From: Owenia fusiformis | Lineage: Eukaryota; Annelida; Polychaeta; Sabellida; Oweniidae | Assembly (NCBI GenBank): GCA_903813345.2 | Contig: CAIIXF020000006.1 | Span: 36,483,936 to 36,547,935 of the forward strand | DNA: 64,000 bases | Direction: 5' to 3' | Shown: in pieces, positions 1 through 11,167 of the stretch | How positions within the stretch are numbered: position 1 is the first letter of the stretch | Layout: each line of letters begins with the position of its first letter | Program-made: the position numbers and the translations under genes | Notes under the pieces: model-generated | What the model was told of the DNA's origin: nothing | Databases searched by the model: none | The model's input: the letters and a program-made list of their open reading frames with translations, nothing else

Positions 1-998
1 GGTTCACTATGAGTGTCAAAACCCATTCTAGGCTGATGTGACTTGGGTCATCCTATAAAATAATATTTCAATGCAGTCATTCAAGTGTGTTTCTATTTCA
101 AATTGGGCATAATATCAACTAGGTAAGCTCCATTGGGGTTTGCTTCTATATGGTTAACAATGAGTGTCAGAACCCATTCTAGGCTGATGTGACTTGGGTC
201 ATCCTATAAAATAATATTTCAATGCAGTCATTCAAGTGTGTTTCTATTTCAAATTGGGCATAATATCAACTAAGTAAGCTCTATTGGGGTTTGCTTCTAT
301 ATGGTTCACTATGAGTGTCAGAACCCATTCTAGGCTGATGTGACTTGGGTCATCCTATAAAATAATATTTCAATGCAGTCATTCAAGTGTGTTTCATTTC
401 AAATTGGGCATAATATCAACTAGGTAAGCTCCATTGGGGTTTGCTTCTATATGGTTCACTATGAGTGTCAGAACCCATTCTAGGCTGATGTGACTTGGGT
501 CATCCTATAAAATAATATTTCAATGCAGTCATTCAAGTGTGTTTCTATTTCAAATTGGGCATAATATCAACTAAGTAAGCTCTATTGGGGTTTGCTTCTA
601 TGTGGTTCACTATGAGTGTCAGAACCCATTCTAGGCTGATGTGACTTGGGTCATCCTATAAAATAATATTTCAATGCAGTCATTCAAGTGTGTTTCTATT
701 TCAAATTGGGCATAATATCAACTAGGTAAGCTCTATTGGGGTTTGCTTCTATGTGGTTCACTATGAGTGTCAGAACCCATTCTAGGCTGATGTGACTGGG
801 GTCATCCTACAAAATAATAATTCAGTCATTCAATGCAGTCATTGACGTGTGTTTCTATTGCAAAGGCATAATATCAACTAAGTAAGCTCTATTGGGGTTT
901 GCTTCTATGTGGTTCACAATGAGTGTCAGAACCCATTCTAGGCTAATGTGACGAGGGTCATCCTACAAAATAATATTTCAGTCATTCAATGCAGTCAG
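1..998. repeat. Tandem array of ~150-bp units
   Basis: About 6.6 head-to-tail copies of a 150-151-bp unit. Units start with GGTTCACTATGAGTGTC near 1, 152, 303, 453, 604, 755 and 911. The first six are nearly identical; the last one or two have drifted by substitutions and small indels, as expected at an array edge. The array runs off the left edge of the window. No ORF is shared between units, so it reads as non-coding satellite DNA. Confidence 0.95.
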
Positions 999-1002
999 TT
1001 AA

Positions 1003-2897
1003 GGTACAGCTGGAAAGTAACATTTTGGTAAAAAATTGCTATACCTGCCCAATTGAAAAAAGCCTATGGAAAATCATCTCCAATTATCACCTAACTTACT
1101 ATTGATAATTAGTTGAAAGTTAGGTGTAAAAATTCACATGCAAATGAGCTAATTATCAACTTAATTAACGCTTAATTTGCAACTTAATTAACGATTAACT
1201 ACCACCAATATGCAAATGAGCTATTTACGTAAATTAGTTGAAAGTTAGTTGTAAGTTTGATGTAAGTTAATCTCTAATTATCACCTAACTTACTATTGAT
1301 AATTAGTTGAAAGTTAGGTTTAAGTCAGATTTGTGACATCTCAAAAATGACTCGCTTCTTTTTTGCTTCTCTTCACTCGGAGATTTTTGCTTCATCTTGA
1401 ACTATTTTGTGACGGAATATTCATCTTAATTAGGATCTTTCAGAACAGACAACATTGAACTTGAACTTTTGAAATTTCACAGCAAGAGGAGGGAAAACCC
1501 TATGATTCAATTGATGACATACGATTTCCTCCTTCGCACACCTCCTTTTGTCGAAAACGTACCCTCCATCTTGGTTTTCAAAGTTTTCAAATTGACCTAG
1601 TTTTAAACCAATCAAAGATCGACTCGCTAAACCAATCAGCGACGATGTCATCTCAAAACAGATTTACATTATAAGCGTATGTCATCTTTGAACCCTGGGG
1701 TTTCTCCACCTCTTTTTTAAAGCTATTCTATTTTGCAAATTTTTAAGATTCATGAAAAGCATGTGAAAACATCATTATTGCCATCAACAACTAAAATCAG
1801 AACACAAACATTAGACTATAATGTTACATAATAAGGACGTAACAGATATAATCAAAAATATGTTTTGAAATGTCTTTGATCTAACAATCATTATTTAGAA
1901 GAGCACATTTGGATTACTTGTGAAATATAGGTAACCCATGTTAGTACCTAAATTGCATTCTAGGATTAATATTATATGATCTGTTTCAAAAAGATTTTTA
2001 AATTCATAAACATTTCAGACAGAAGTATGAATAAGATTTAATATACATTGTATTCATGTTCTACATACCCTTATAATAATGTTGACCAAATTTCATGGTA
2101 GTATACGCACCATTCACGTTGTAATTCTCAATTTTATGAGAGAAATATCTCTCACATGTTTTCTTTTTCCACCATCTTGAAATTAAATTTAGGGGGTTTG
2201 TATTTCTAAATCATGGGCCTAATTTACGACTAATTATCATTATAATCATCCTTTATGTTAACTATCAACCAATTATCTACTTCAGAACAAAAAAGTTTTA
2301 ATTTACCACTTACTATCACCCTCAAACATTTCATATCTTAATTATCAACTAAAAATCAGAAATCAGCATTATTGTAAGTTAATTTACGTTTAACTTGCTA
2401 CTGATAATTAGGCCATAATTATCATTGATTTAATTAACGCTTAACTTTAATTCCAATTGCCAGCAGAATTGTTGATAATTAGTTGTAAATTAGTTGGTAA
2501 TAAGTTGGTAATTAGTTTTATTTTTCAATTGGGTGCACATGTTATTTTCTGGTACAAAATAAAGTATGAAGGCATGTATCAATTTCCTTGCTTTTTTCAG
2601 GAAAGTATCATTACATTGTCTTCTTTTAGAATATCTGGTAGGCGTTCAAAGGGAACTCCAGGGAATTCTGATATTTCACACTTCCTGTTTTTCCAAATTT
2701 TCTTTCAAAGTTTCCAGACAACACAGGAGCTACCATTGACCTGTTTCCAGGTTTACTAAAAGTAGACAGTGTAATGATACTTTCCTGAAAAAAGCAAGCA
2801 GGAAATACACACATGCCTTCATACTTAATTATGTACCAGAAAATAACATGTGCAGGTATAGCAATTTTTTACCAAAATGTTACTTTCCAGCTGAACC
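1003..2897. mobile_element. TTAA-flanked TIR element (piggyBac/Kolobok type), non-autonomous
   Basis: The 150-bp array is split by a 1895-bp block with terminal inverted repeats of about 47 bp (GGTACAGCTGGAAAG on the left, its near-complement on the right). It is flanked by TTAA at 999-1002 and 2898-2901. TTAA target duplication is typical of piggyBac and Kolobok superfamilies. The interior is AT-rich, full of short inverted TTAGTTGAAAGTTAG-like motifs, and has no transposase ORF. Confidence 0.85.
2534..2853. repeat. Hairpin-forming inverted repeat inside the TTAA element
   Basis: The arms begin with GCACATGTTATTTTCTGGTA at 2534 and end with its exact complement at 2853. Further pairing covers the GTATGAAGGCATGT and CAGGAAAGTATCATTAC stretches. 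The loop is about 130 bp. It is either a nested foldback element or part of the structured interior of the larger element. Confidence 0.75.
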
Positions 2898-3035
2898 TTA
2901 AGTGTGTTTCATTTCAAATTGGGCATAATATCAACTAGGTAAGCTCCATTGGGGTTTGCTTCTATATGGTTCACTATGAGTGTCAGAGCCCATTCTAGTA
3001 TGTGACTTGGGTCATCCTACAAAATAATTTGGGTC
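2898..3035. repeat. Right-hand remainder of the ~150-bp array
   Basis: Sequence after the TTAA element resumes the 150-bp unit (AAGTGTGTTTCATTTC through TCCTACAAAATAAT) with a few changes, then stops. This shows that the element inserted into the edge of a pre-existing array. Confidence 0.9.
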
Positions 3036-3519
3036 AGAGAAGTTCATATTGTCCTAAATGATTGGGAAATTGTTTAAAATAGCAAGATTTTAAAATTAAC
3101 AAACAATTAGTTATATCGGTATAATAACTGGTTCCTTCCTTTCTTTACCCCTGATTCATACTCTGAAATCATGGAACTGTACAACAGCAAAGTTTGCCAA
3201 AAATTCTTTTCTATTTTTTTAAAAAATTTCTTCTTTTTTTCAACATTTTTTTCAATTTTTTTTTCAAAGCGAGAAGATATGCCCTGGAGCAGGAGATATG
3301 GAGGTTCTGAATGGAAACCTCAAAATCAAGATACTGGATATATCTTACCAACTTATCTCCCTAAAACTATACTTGGCATATGATAAGGTTCCCCTCTGTA
3401 AATTAGATATTTTCCTTGGTTAGGATGCATATTTGAATAAAATCAAAATTATTTTACTCTTATCTATAAAATATCTTCCATGCATCATATGGGCTTATTA
3501 CCCTTCTCCCGATTATCAG
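3036..3519. other. Unique AT-rich spacer
   Basis: No convincing exon, repeat or RNA is seen. It contains a long T-rich tract around 3205-3270. It joins the array edge to the first segmental module. Confidence 0.5.
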
Positions 3520-3797
3520 CAATAAGTTAATTGAGTCTCAACCTGTAAAATATATGAACCTGGCATATATTGAATTCCAGTGACCTCTTTATTGGGAGAT
3601 ACGTATTTCTAGCATTTTAAGTTGTGTGATATTATATTAGTACTTTAATACCAGTATATCCTTTCATTATAGTCACATATTATGTATTGAACTTGTATCT
3701 TGTGCCATTGCAAACTTGTACTTTTAGTTAGATTAAAGCATATATACTAAAGGGTGTTGCAAATGAGAAATTGATTCAAAATAGATCTGTGCAGCAG

Positions 3798-3914
3798 TAC
3801 ACAGAAACCTGTAATGTGGAACACCTCTGATAAAGAGACAATTTTCAGAATTTCAAGAATAACTGACTTAATGTTAAATGAACCTCTGTGAGGTGTTCCA
3901 CAGGTTTTACTGTA
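3798..3914. mobile_element. Short MITE present in all three modules
   Basis: About 117 bp with imperfect inverted ends: TACACAGAAACCTGTAATG on the left, CAGGTTTTACTGTA on the right, and GTGGAACACCTC facing GAGGTGTTCCAC inside. Degraded copies occupy the same place in module B (about 27438-27545) and module C (about 41813-41938), so it predates the duplication. Related ACAGTGAAACCT ends occur near 26828, 41252 and 49875. Confidence 0.6.
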
Positions 3915-4594
3915 CATAAGTTTGAAAGATAAGAGTAGTGACATTTAATAATTTATATAGTACTAAAAATGATGCTTCAATGATTATGAACACTGGCCCA
4001 AGATGCTATATGCTAATTCTTATGCTTAAGACAGGGTTGTATAACTTATTGATGTTCCTAGAGGTTTGAACATTTTTTAAATAGTATTTGAATTTTTTGA
4101 AAAATGGTTTAGTTGATCATTTATCACATTTTCCACAACAAGAAAGGCTGATTGATTTTGGGAAGCTCCTCAAGGGATACATGGGCCAACCAGAGGGCCC
4201 TTACAATCACCGACTGATCAGGCTTTCTTTTTCCAATTATCTATTTTACAGGAACATCAACCTTGGGGAAGATGTTTCCTTTGATTAGTTGGAAATGAAC
4301 AATGAACTCAATAATACATACTCTATCTTATTGTTTTACGAAGCATTTCACTTTGGGAATTGCATACTTGATTGGTGTCTCATTTGCCGCCATCGACTGG
4401 GAGCAATATTTTAAAAAATGTTTTAAATAAAATTTGTATGAAATGCTTGTGACACAGAAATAAACTATTTTATACTTTAAAATTGATACTCAGCTTTATC
4501 AAACTATACTAAGCTGTATAATGGAGTGAGAATACATCGATATAAAATCATCATCTGAACACATGGTTCCTGGGAAGGAGGAACAGTGTGAATA
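3915..4594. other. Module A 5' flank, non-coding
   Basis: The stretch around 4080-4560 aligns with about 30520-31000 in module B. Module C lacks most of it. No exon is recognised; the short ORF near 4088 is not preserved in B. Confidence 0.6.
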
Positions 4595-6878
4595 CATACC
4601 TGCCAACCTAAGACCAAAATTTTGCGGTAGATTTTTTTAAAATTGCTGAATTTTTGCGGTAGATTTTTTCAAAATACGGTAGTTTTTACGGTATTTTTCA
4701 ACAAAATTACGGTAGTTTTTGCGGTAAATTTTAGAAAAAACGGTAGTTTTTGCGGTAGATTTTTTAAAAAACTGTAGTTTTTGCGGTAGATTTAAAAAAT
4801 ACGGTAGTTTTTGCGGTAGATTTGAAAAAAAATACTGTAGTTTCAGAGGTTTAGGGTAGATTTTTGAAAAAAGTGTAATTTTGCGGTAGAAATTTGAAAA
4901 AAGCGGTAGTTTTGCGGAAGATTTAGAAAAAATGCGGTAGTTTTACGGTAGATTTAAAAAAATGCGGTAGTTTTTACGGTAGCTTTTTGAAAAACCGGTA
5001 GTTTTGCGAAAGATTCTGAAAAAATGCGGTAGTTTTACGGTAGATTTTGAAAAAATGCGGTAGTTTTTTGAAAAACCGGTAGTTTTGCGGAAAATTTTGA
5101 AAAATGCGGTAGTTTTACGGTAGTTTTTGAAAATTGCGGTAGTTTACGGTAGTTTTTGAAAATTGCGGTAGTTTTTACGGTAATTTTTTGAAAAACCGGT
5201 ACTTTTGCGGAAGATTTTGAAAAAATGCGGTAGTTTTACGGTAGATTTTGAAAATTGCAGTGGTTTTTACGGTAATTTTTGGGAAAACTGGTACTTTTGT
5301 GGAAGATTTGCCAAAATGCGGTATTTTTCGGTACATTTTGAAAAATGCGGTACTTAAACCTTTATACAATGCGGTTTTCTATATTAATACAATGTTTACG
5401 TGGTCATATTGTTGTTGTTATTGTGAATACATATTTTACTGCAAGAGTGCTTTTGATAATTACAGTTTGTAAAGCAGAACTACCACCTGAGAATTATGCG
5501 AAACTATTATTTTCAAGAAAAAATAGATATACTATTTTCAAGAATAAATAGAGACTAAACACTTTTTATTCTTCATTTACCATGCCTACAATGGACTGAC
5601 AGCAACTTTGGATTTTAATGTTTCAGCAAAATGTACATATACAACTCTTACAATAAATCTAGATTGATTCAAAATACGAACGCAATATTCATATCTCAAC
5701 TTTTATTCACCTTCTAACCAGTTTTTTAGATATCAGGATGTTTGGAAATACCATGAATGAAACATTTACTGAAATACAAAATATGGATTTTACACGTTTT
5801 TACTCACCATCTTAGATGATCTATCACTTTAACGAATTGAAATGACAGACATAATGTTCATATAACATTGGAATCATATGGTATTAAATATTGATTTGTT
5901 CACTCGCAAGTCTCTAATGATATCATGTGTTTGTCTGGCACAAATAGAAAATAAGTAAAGATCAATTGTCTTCCAAAAATAATCTGTTATGAGCATTTGC
6001 CGAAACCTTTCCCCTGAGACATCGTTCAGATTCGGATATCACAATACTTTTATAATAAACCAGAACTCAATGCTTTATTTTTTTTATTATGTATTTGTAA
6101 CTAATAATGTGTTCTGATGAAAAATACAACATTTTATCGTTCTGTAAACAAATTGATTAAACTATGTATAATGTATATGTGGCGTTCATTACTACTGATC
6201 ATAACAAATCAAACTACGCATATTTCATACGCTAAATATGCCGCATTTCCACTCATTTATTTAGATGAAGCGCAACTAAAATCATATTTTTGTTGCATTC
6301 GGAATAAAGATCTGTTTACAAAGGGGTTTGGTAACTACAAAAATCATGGCAGAAAGAATTCTTTCTAGCTAGTGGTAGTTGGTGTTTGGACTGATTACAC
6401 GCAAGCTTACTTAGATAAATACGCAATAACCTGATAACCACAGACCTGCCGATACCTATTTATATTCGGGTTGGTGAAGGAATATTACAGGGACAGTACA
6501 GGAAGACTTCAATTTTTCAGCATTTCCCAATAACAATAACGGGAAATTTTACGGTAGTTTGAACAAAAATACTGTTGATTTTAGCAGAAATACGGTAGAT
6601 TTTCGAAAATTTACGGTAGATTTTCAAAAATTTACGGTAGATTTTACGGCCGTTCTCATGGAATAAACGAGTTTTTTAAAAAGAAAATTTACGGTAGATT
6701 ACGAAAAAATACGGTAGATTTTTTTACGGGCGTTTTTACGGGAAAAAAAGGTAGATTTTTTTACGGGCGTTTTTACGGGAAAAAAAGGTATTTTATTACG
6801 GTAGTTTGTCATTTTTTTACGGAAAAATGAAAAATTTACGGTAGATTCCCGTAAAAATACGGTAGGTTGGCAGGTATG
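4595..6878. mobile_element. 2.3-kb TIR element with GCGGTAGTTTTTACGG subterminal repeats
   Basis: The ends are CATACCTGCC and GGCAGGTATG, flanked by GAATA at 4590-4594 and 6879-6883. Modules B (about 31010) and C (about 42983) have the uninterrupted GTGAATATGTCTGG site, which shows the insertion directly. About 750 bp at the left end and 340 bp at the right end are degenerate repeats of a GCGGTAGATTTTTGAAAA-like motif, in the same orientation at both ends. The middle (about 5400-6530) is AT-rich with no transposase, so it looks non-autonomous. The 5-bp duplication does not point to one superfamily. Confidence 0.85.
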
Positions 6879-7846
6879 GAATATGTCTGGAGTCCTGTGT
6901 TTAGAGGATGATAGAAAAGTATGATGTAAAGAAAATTATTTTGTAAAGAAAATTATTATGTAAAGAAAAATTTTAATGGAAAAAAGAAATAATTATTCCA
7001 ATTGTTTAAACATTGTATTGTTATTATAGAACATAAGAACCCTCACTTCAATCATTATTTTGTTTTGTTTGATTAATAAAATATATTCTAAGCAAATCCT
7101 GCCATCTTTTGTTGCACCAAAGAACCAAGAGTGTGTTCAATGTGACAATTCCAAAAATACAGGGTGGGGCAAAAATGTTAACCAAACAAATGCTAATAAC
7201 TCAGTCATTCAGCATGTATTTAAGGTCATATCTGCCACAATTGAACTTTTTTCAACGCTCTTTCATTTTACCAACTGAGTTATTTACATTTGTTTGGGTT
7301 CAATTTTTCGGCTCACTCTATCAAGATGTGATATGGTATACTGAAATGGTCTATAAAGTTAACTCTTTATCTGTATCAGATTATTTCCAGTTGTCCAGTC
7401 TAAAGCCAAGTAAATTCTTTGATAACGATAAAAACCTGGTGTATGGCAATTTAACAATTAGGATGGCTCAAGTCAACTCTCTTTGTATAGTATTAAAAAT
7501 AGTGTATATCCAAATAAATAGATATTAAATAGATTAATAAATATCAAGGACTTTATATGATGCAAGTGGGCGCATCCTCATAATTTATCACTAATTCCAA
7601 GTCTTATAATTATCTATCCCCCACTTTTTGTGCTATTAAAAGGAGACAACTAAACAGGAGGGACTTGATATCATTTGCAAACGATGAGACTTTTTTGCAT
7701 CAAGTCATGGGGTATAAGGGCAGATCTGAAAATTCAGAATCAGGGAAAGGGCAAAAATCTGTGCTGGAAATTTGGGCCCAATGTCTTAGAAATAGGCTCA
7801 AAACTAAAAAAATAATGCTAGTTTCTTACCTAAATTGCCTAATATA
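6879..7846. other. Module A 5' flank continued, non-coding
   Basis: Colinear with about 31010-31826 in B and about 42980-43850 in C. Positions 7160-7330 carry a local inverted repeat (ACAGGGTGGGGCAAAAATG end, CCAAACAAATG arms). No exon is recognised. Confidence 0.5.
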
Positions 7847-8060
7847 CAGGGTGTCCCATATGTTATAATAATTTTGCTCTAAAAATGAATGTTTCCAAGA
7901 AGAAGGCATGATATCAATACCAAACGTATAAGTGATATACTGCTTTTATTTGGTATAAAATTTTTTATATAAAAATAAATATTGACTCTGCTGCTGTTAC
8001 CATGGTAACCTCTGGAAAAGGTCTGCAGAGCAGCGTCATTAATGTGACTTTTTATTCTCT
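7847..8060. mobile_element. One-ended mariner-like terminal fragment
   Basis: Begins TA-CAGGGTGTCCCATATG, a mariner-type end with adjoining TA. About 190 bp in, it has a GGTCTGCAGAGCAGCGTCA segment resembling the GGGTTCTGCGGAGCAATTT segment near the end of the full mariner at 27853-29795. No matching right end is seen. Copies at about 31827 (B) and 43850 (C) show it predates the module duplication. Confidence 0.6.
7996..8009. promoter_or_regulatory. Perfect X-box-like palindrome GTTACCATGGTAAC
   Basis: A 14-bp perfect dyad matching the RFX-factor X-box consensus, about 2.4 kb upstream of the 2A-leader exon. The same 14-mer is kept at 31974-31987 in module B, while module C has GTTGCCATGGTAAT. 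It lies inside the mariner-like terminal fragment, so a transposon-derived regulatory role is possible but only inferred. Confidence 0.4.
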
Positions 8061-10411
8061 ATATGACAGAATGTCGATCAAATAGTCAGATCGTATATTA
8101 GTCAATTCATGACATATTCCCCATTATAAGCAACAATGGCATGGTGCCTCTCGACCCAGAACTGGAAGATGTCAAATCCATCCATAGTCTAGGGAGAATT
8201 AGATTTGGAGCCCTTAAATTATTTGGCCCCCAACAATCTTTTGGGCCTACCAAGAGGGAGTATGCCCCCCCCCCCCAGATCCGCCAGTGTTAATACATAG
8301 TAAAAAGAGGACAAATAGGGCCTGTGTGCGGCACTTATAGATCTATGGAATACCACACATTTTTATTACATTTCTCAAAATGATTTTCAATTAAATTCCT
8401 CAATAAAAGGGGCTTGGTATAAAAGATTTCAAATGTCTAGAGAGTGACTAATTAAATATAATGCACAGAACACAAACAGAATAAACGTCAAATTGATTTT
8501 CCAGGATGGAAGTAATATTACATATTTTCTGTTAAGATTAAAATATATAGTTTGTCACATATTTAGCACATCCTTTTATTTTAAACCTTATCTTGCATTC
8601 TCTTATGTCAGTGATATATGGTAGTTACCATAATCGAAACTTATTTTTACAGTGGCCTTATATTATAAAATCTTTTATTTTGGCTTTAGATGGTCACATT
8701 TCAATTCGTGGAACTAATTAATTATCCATGAGACACGCGCTAGGATATTAACCACGTGAAAACAGACCTGTGATTGGTCAATTTGAGTTTAGCACTGTTA
8801 TATTTGAGAAATAAAGCAATCATAAAGCATTACATCATCGCTCTTCCACATGTATAGTTTAAAGATACTCATTAGTCATTATAGACAATCAATCAATCTG
8901 AACAACTTTGACCTTGTACAATCAAACTTTTGTACGAAGGCACTGCTATAAACTAAAGTGAACAGAATGACCCTATATCTTTTCAACACTTATTGCTAGC
9001 TTTTATATGCTATCCATGCTACCTTTCCTAAATTAAGGCGCCACTCTTTACTATGATGAAACACTAAAACTGGTTACTAATGGGTGTTAATTCATGAATT
9101 TTCTCTTTAAACTGTACCTACTGTGATTGACTGTACGGATCAATCAGATTGGCCCCTGCATGATCAGTAATGTCATACATAACGTATCGTATAATGTATT
9201 GTATCTTGAGGTTATTATGGTTTACTCAGTGTCATATTGTGTTAAACTTTCAAGCACTCAAACATTTTTAGTTAATGATTTTAAATGTGGTCAATTATAT
9301 TATACTTATGTAGGTGTCACGGGCGCAAATATGTACAAATAGTTAACTATGTATTAATGAAATAAAATTTGAAAAAACAAAAAACATAATTTCTAGTTTT
9401 GGTTTATTGTTTCCTTGGTAATCTCGGTGTAATTTTTGTGTAAACAAATAACAAAACATCTTAGAATTATGACAGGCCACATAATGACCAGTAGCAAGTC
9501 ACATGGGGGCCAACATATGTCATAAATCATTGAAATATTACTTATTACTTGTTAATGAGCTACCATCTATGTTAAATGAAACAGTTGCCACATTACTGAT
9601 CAGATGAAATGTTCAAATACATCCATTATTATAGAAAATGGAAGCCTTTAGGTTTAAATTACTATTTCAGTTGTCGTTTAACATATTGATCAGTATATCA
9701 GATTCTTATTGTAACTTTTCAATACAGATATGAATAGAATGAATGAATCTTTTGAATAGACTGACTTTTTTTTCTTTTAGAGCCTGCTTTTCCCCCTTGT
9801 CTACAGCTTCCATTTTAAAAAAACTTCTAAATAAGTATGTATGTATTATTTATTCAATCCGTCTCTATTTATTCAATCTGTCTCTATTTATTCAATCAAT
9901 CTCTATTGAGATGTGACAAGCCAAACTTTACATTCATTATTTTGTAGTTGACTGCATAGACAGGTCCCAAACTGCACTTAACACGTATGGCAACACACAA
10001 TCTTTATTGTTAACCTGTTATTGGGAATTTACACTTACTAAAAGTGTATATTTGTGTGTCTTTGAAAAGAAATAAAAGATAAACAAAAAACCAGTTTTAT
10101 TACTATGCTTGTTATTTATATTGCCTATGGTAATAATATTGGGTCAAAAGATCATTTTAAAAACACATAATACATGTTTTTCAATCACGAAAGATTATTT
10201 GAATCTAATAGAGACACTAGGCGTGAGCCGATTTGTTGCAAAGAAAAAATAAATTATGTATTTGACAAACATTTACTTATGATCTACTTGATAAGCAACA
10301 TACATATCAAAATGGAATCTTTAGCTAATTTTACTTAATTTAGCTATTGCTATTTTCAAGAAGATTCGAGTAGTAGAAGTAGGTGAATGATACAATTAAA
10401 CAAAATTGAAC
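8061..10411. other. Proximal 5' flank of gene A
   Basis: Non-coding by inspection. It starts with a C-run (about 8265-8277). From about 8705 to the exon it is nearly identical to 33197-34898 in module B; between 9127 and 10657 the offset stays at 24,487 with no indel. It probably holds the promoter and 5' UTR of the 2A-leader gene, but no clear TATA box or start site can be assigned. The ORF near 9127 begins at a TTG and is not supported. Confidence 0.5.
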
Positions 10412-10601
10412 ATGGGGAATTCTGCTCAGCAATGGAGAATGGCCATAGGGACTTTCGGTGGAGGCCAGAAAAATCAGACATTCTATTCATCATTCGTCAA
10501 ATCTCTAAAACAACTAGCATTAAGACTTAGGCTCATAAAACTGCTGCTGGTGAGAGCAGGAGTGGAGCAGAACCCCGGTCCACCAACCAATGATAAATCA
10601 G
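10412..10601 (+). CDS. Exon 1, copy A: 2A-like leader of the nucleotidyltransferase-TPR protein
   Basis: The ATG at 10412 has a strong Kozak context (A at -3, G at +4). The exon encodes 63 codons plus one base and ends at a donor (AAATCAG/GTAACT, 10602). Residues 24-48 form a basic amphipathic stretch with Leu-rich LRLRLIKLLLV, followed by AGVEQNPGP (residues 49-57). This matches the 2A ribosome-skipping signature except for Gly where the consensus has Asp before V-E. In 2A peptides the ribosome releases the chain between G and the final P, so a 56-residue leader and a separate downstream protein are predicted. The leftover G joins the AG of exon 2 (21679) to give Glu, keeping the frame. MGNS at the start weakly resembles an N-myristoylation site. 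Copy B encodes the same residues with one synonymous change seen. Exon assignment and skipping are inferred; no transcript was available. Confidence 0.75.
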
Positions 10602-11167
10602 GTAACTATAGAAAACAATTTTGTTGTACAATTTTTCTCATTTTTCTAAATTTTTAATAAATGGCCTTTTGCAGTACAAAAATGTCATTATCAAAATCTC
10701 AATTTTTTTAGATAAAAGCTTCTTTTAAAAGAGATGGCCTTCATTTCAAATATACGAAGGTCTCCACCAATTTTATAAACAGGCCTCATTTACCATTGAA
10801 ATGGATCTCGCAATGCAATGTGCGCTGTTGTTTCATGAGTATTCTCTTCAAGTTTGGATCGACTAACTTCAATAGTATTACCGTAGTTTTGAAATGATGA
10901 TGTTGAAATGATAACTGAAATAAATGCCATTTCCACAATTTCAAATTTTAATTTGCGCATGTACAGCACTGAGAGAGCACGTGCTTAAGATTGTTCACGT
11001 GATCACATCCTGTAATTTGATTGGACATCATATACTGGGGAATCCCCAAATACAATAGAATATGAAAGAATTATGGGAGCTACTCACTTCTTCTGATATT
11101 GGGTGTCCTGTGAAAATGTTCTACCTATTCACTGTTACCTTTTCACTGATGAGTTTCATCACTAGAG

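Noticed and set aside
1-3035. CRISPR-like array
   Set aside because: Units are about 150 bp with no short-repeat/unique-spacer alternation, and the context is eukaryotic.
5175-5472. Overlapping small ORFs in the GCGGTAG repeat region
   Set aside because: They are by-products of the degenerate repeat in the transposon; no splice or codon support.
7109-7528. 139-codon ORF in module A
   Set aside because: It is not preserved in modules B or C and is crossed by an inverted-repeat element; no domain is recognisable.
9127-9342. 71-codon ORF conserved in modules A and B (also 33614-33844)
   Set aside because: It starts at TTG, the two copies differ in length because of a change at the stop, and conservation is explained by the recent duplication of the whole block.
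10406-10411. TTG at 10406 as the start of the leader
   Set aside because: The ATG at 10412 has a strong Kozak context; non-ATG starts are not needed.
10412-10441. MGNS N-terminus as a firm myristoylation signal
   Set aside because: Gly2 is present, but position 6 is Gln rather than Ser/Thr, so only a weak match.
10412-10601. 2A motif as a remnant of a virus or non-LTR retrotransposon
   Set aside because: No reverse transcriptase, capsid or polymerase sequence is nearby, and the donor links it in phase with a cellular-type exon in two copies.
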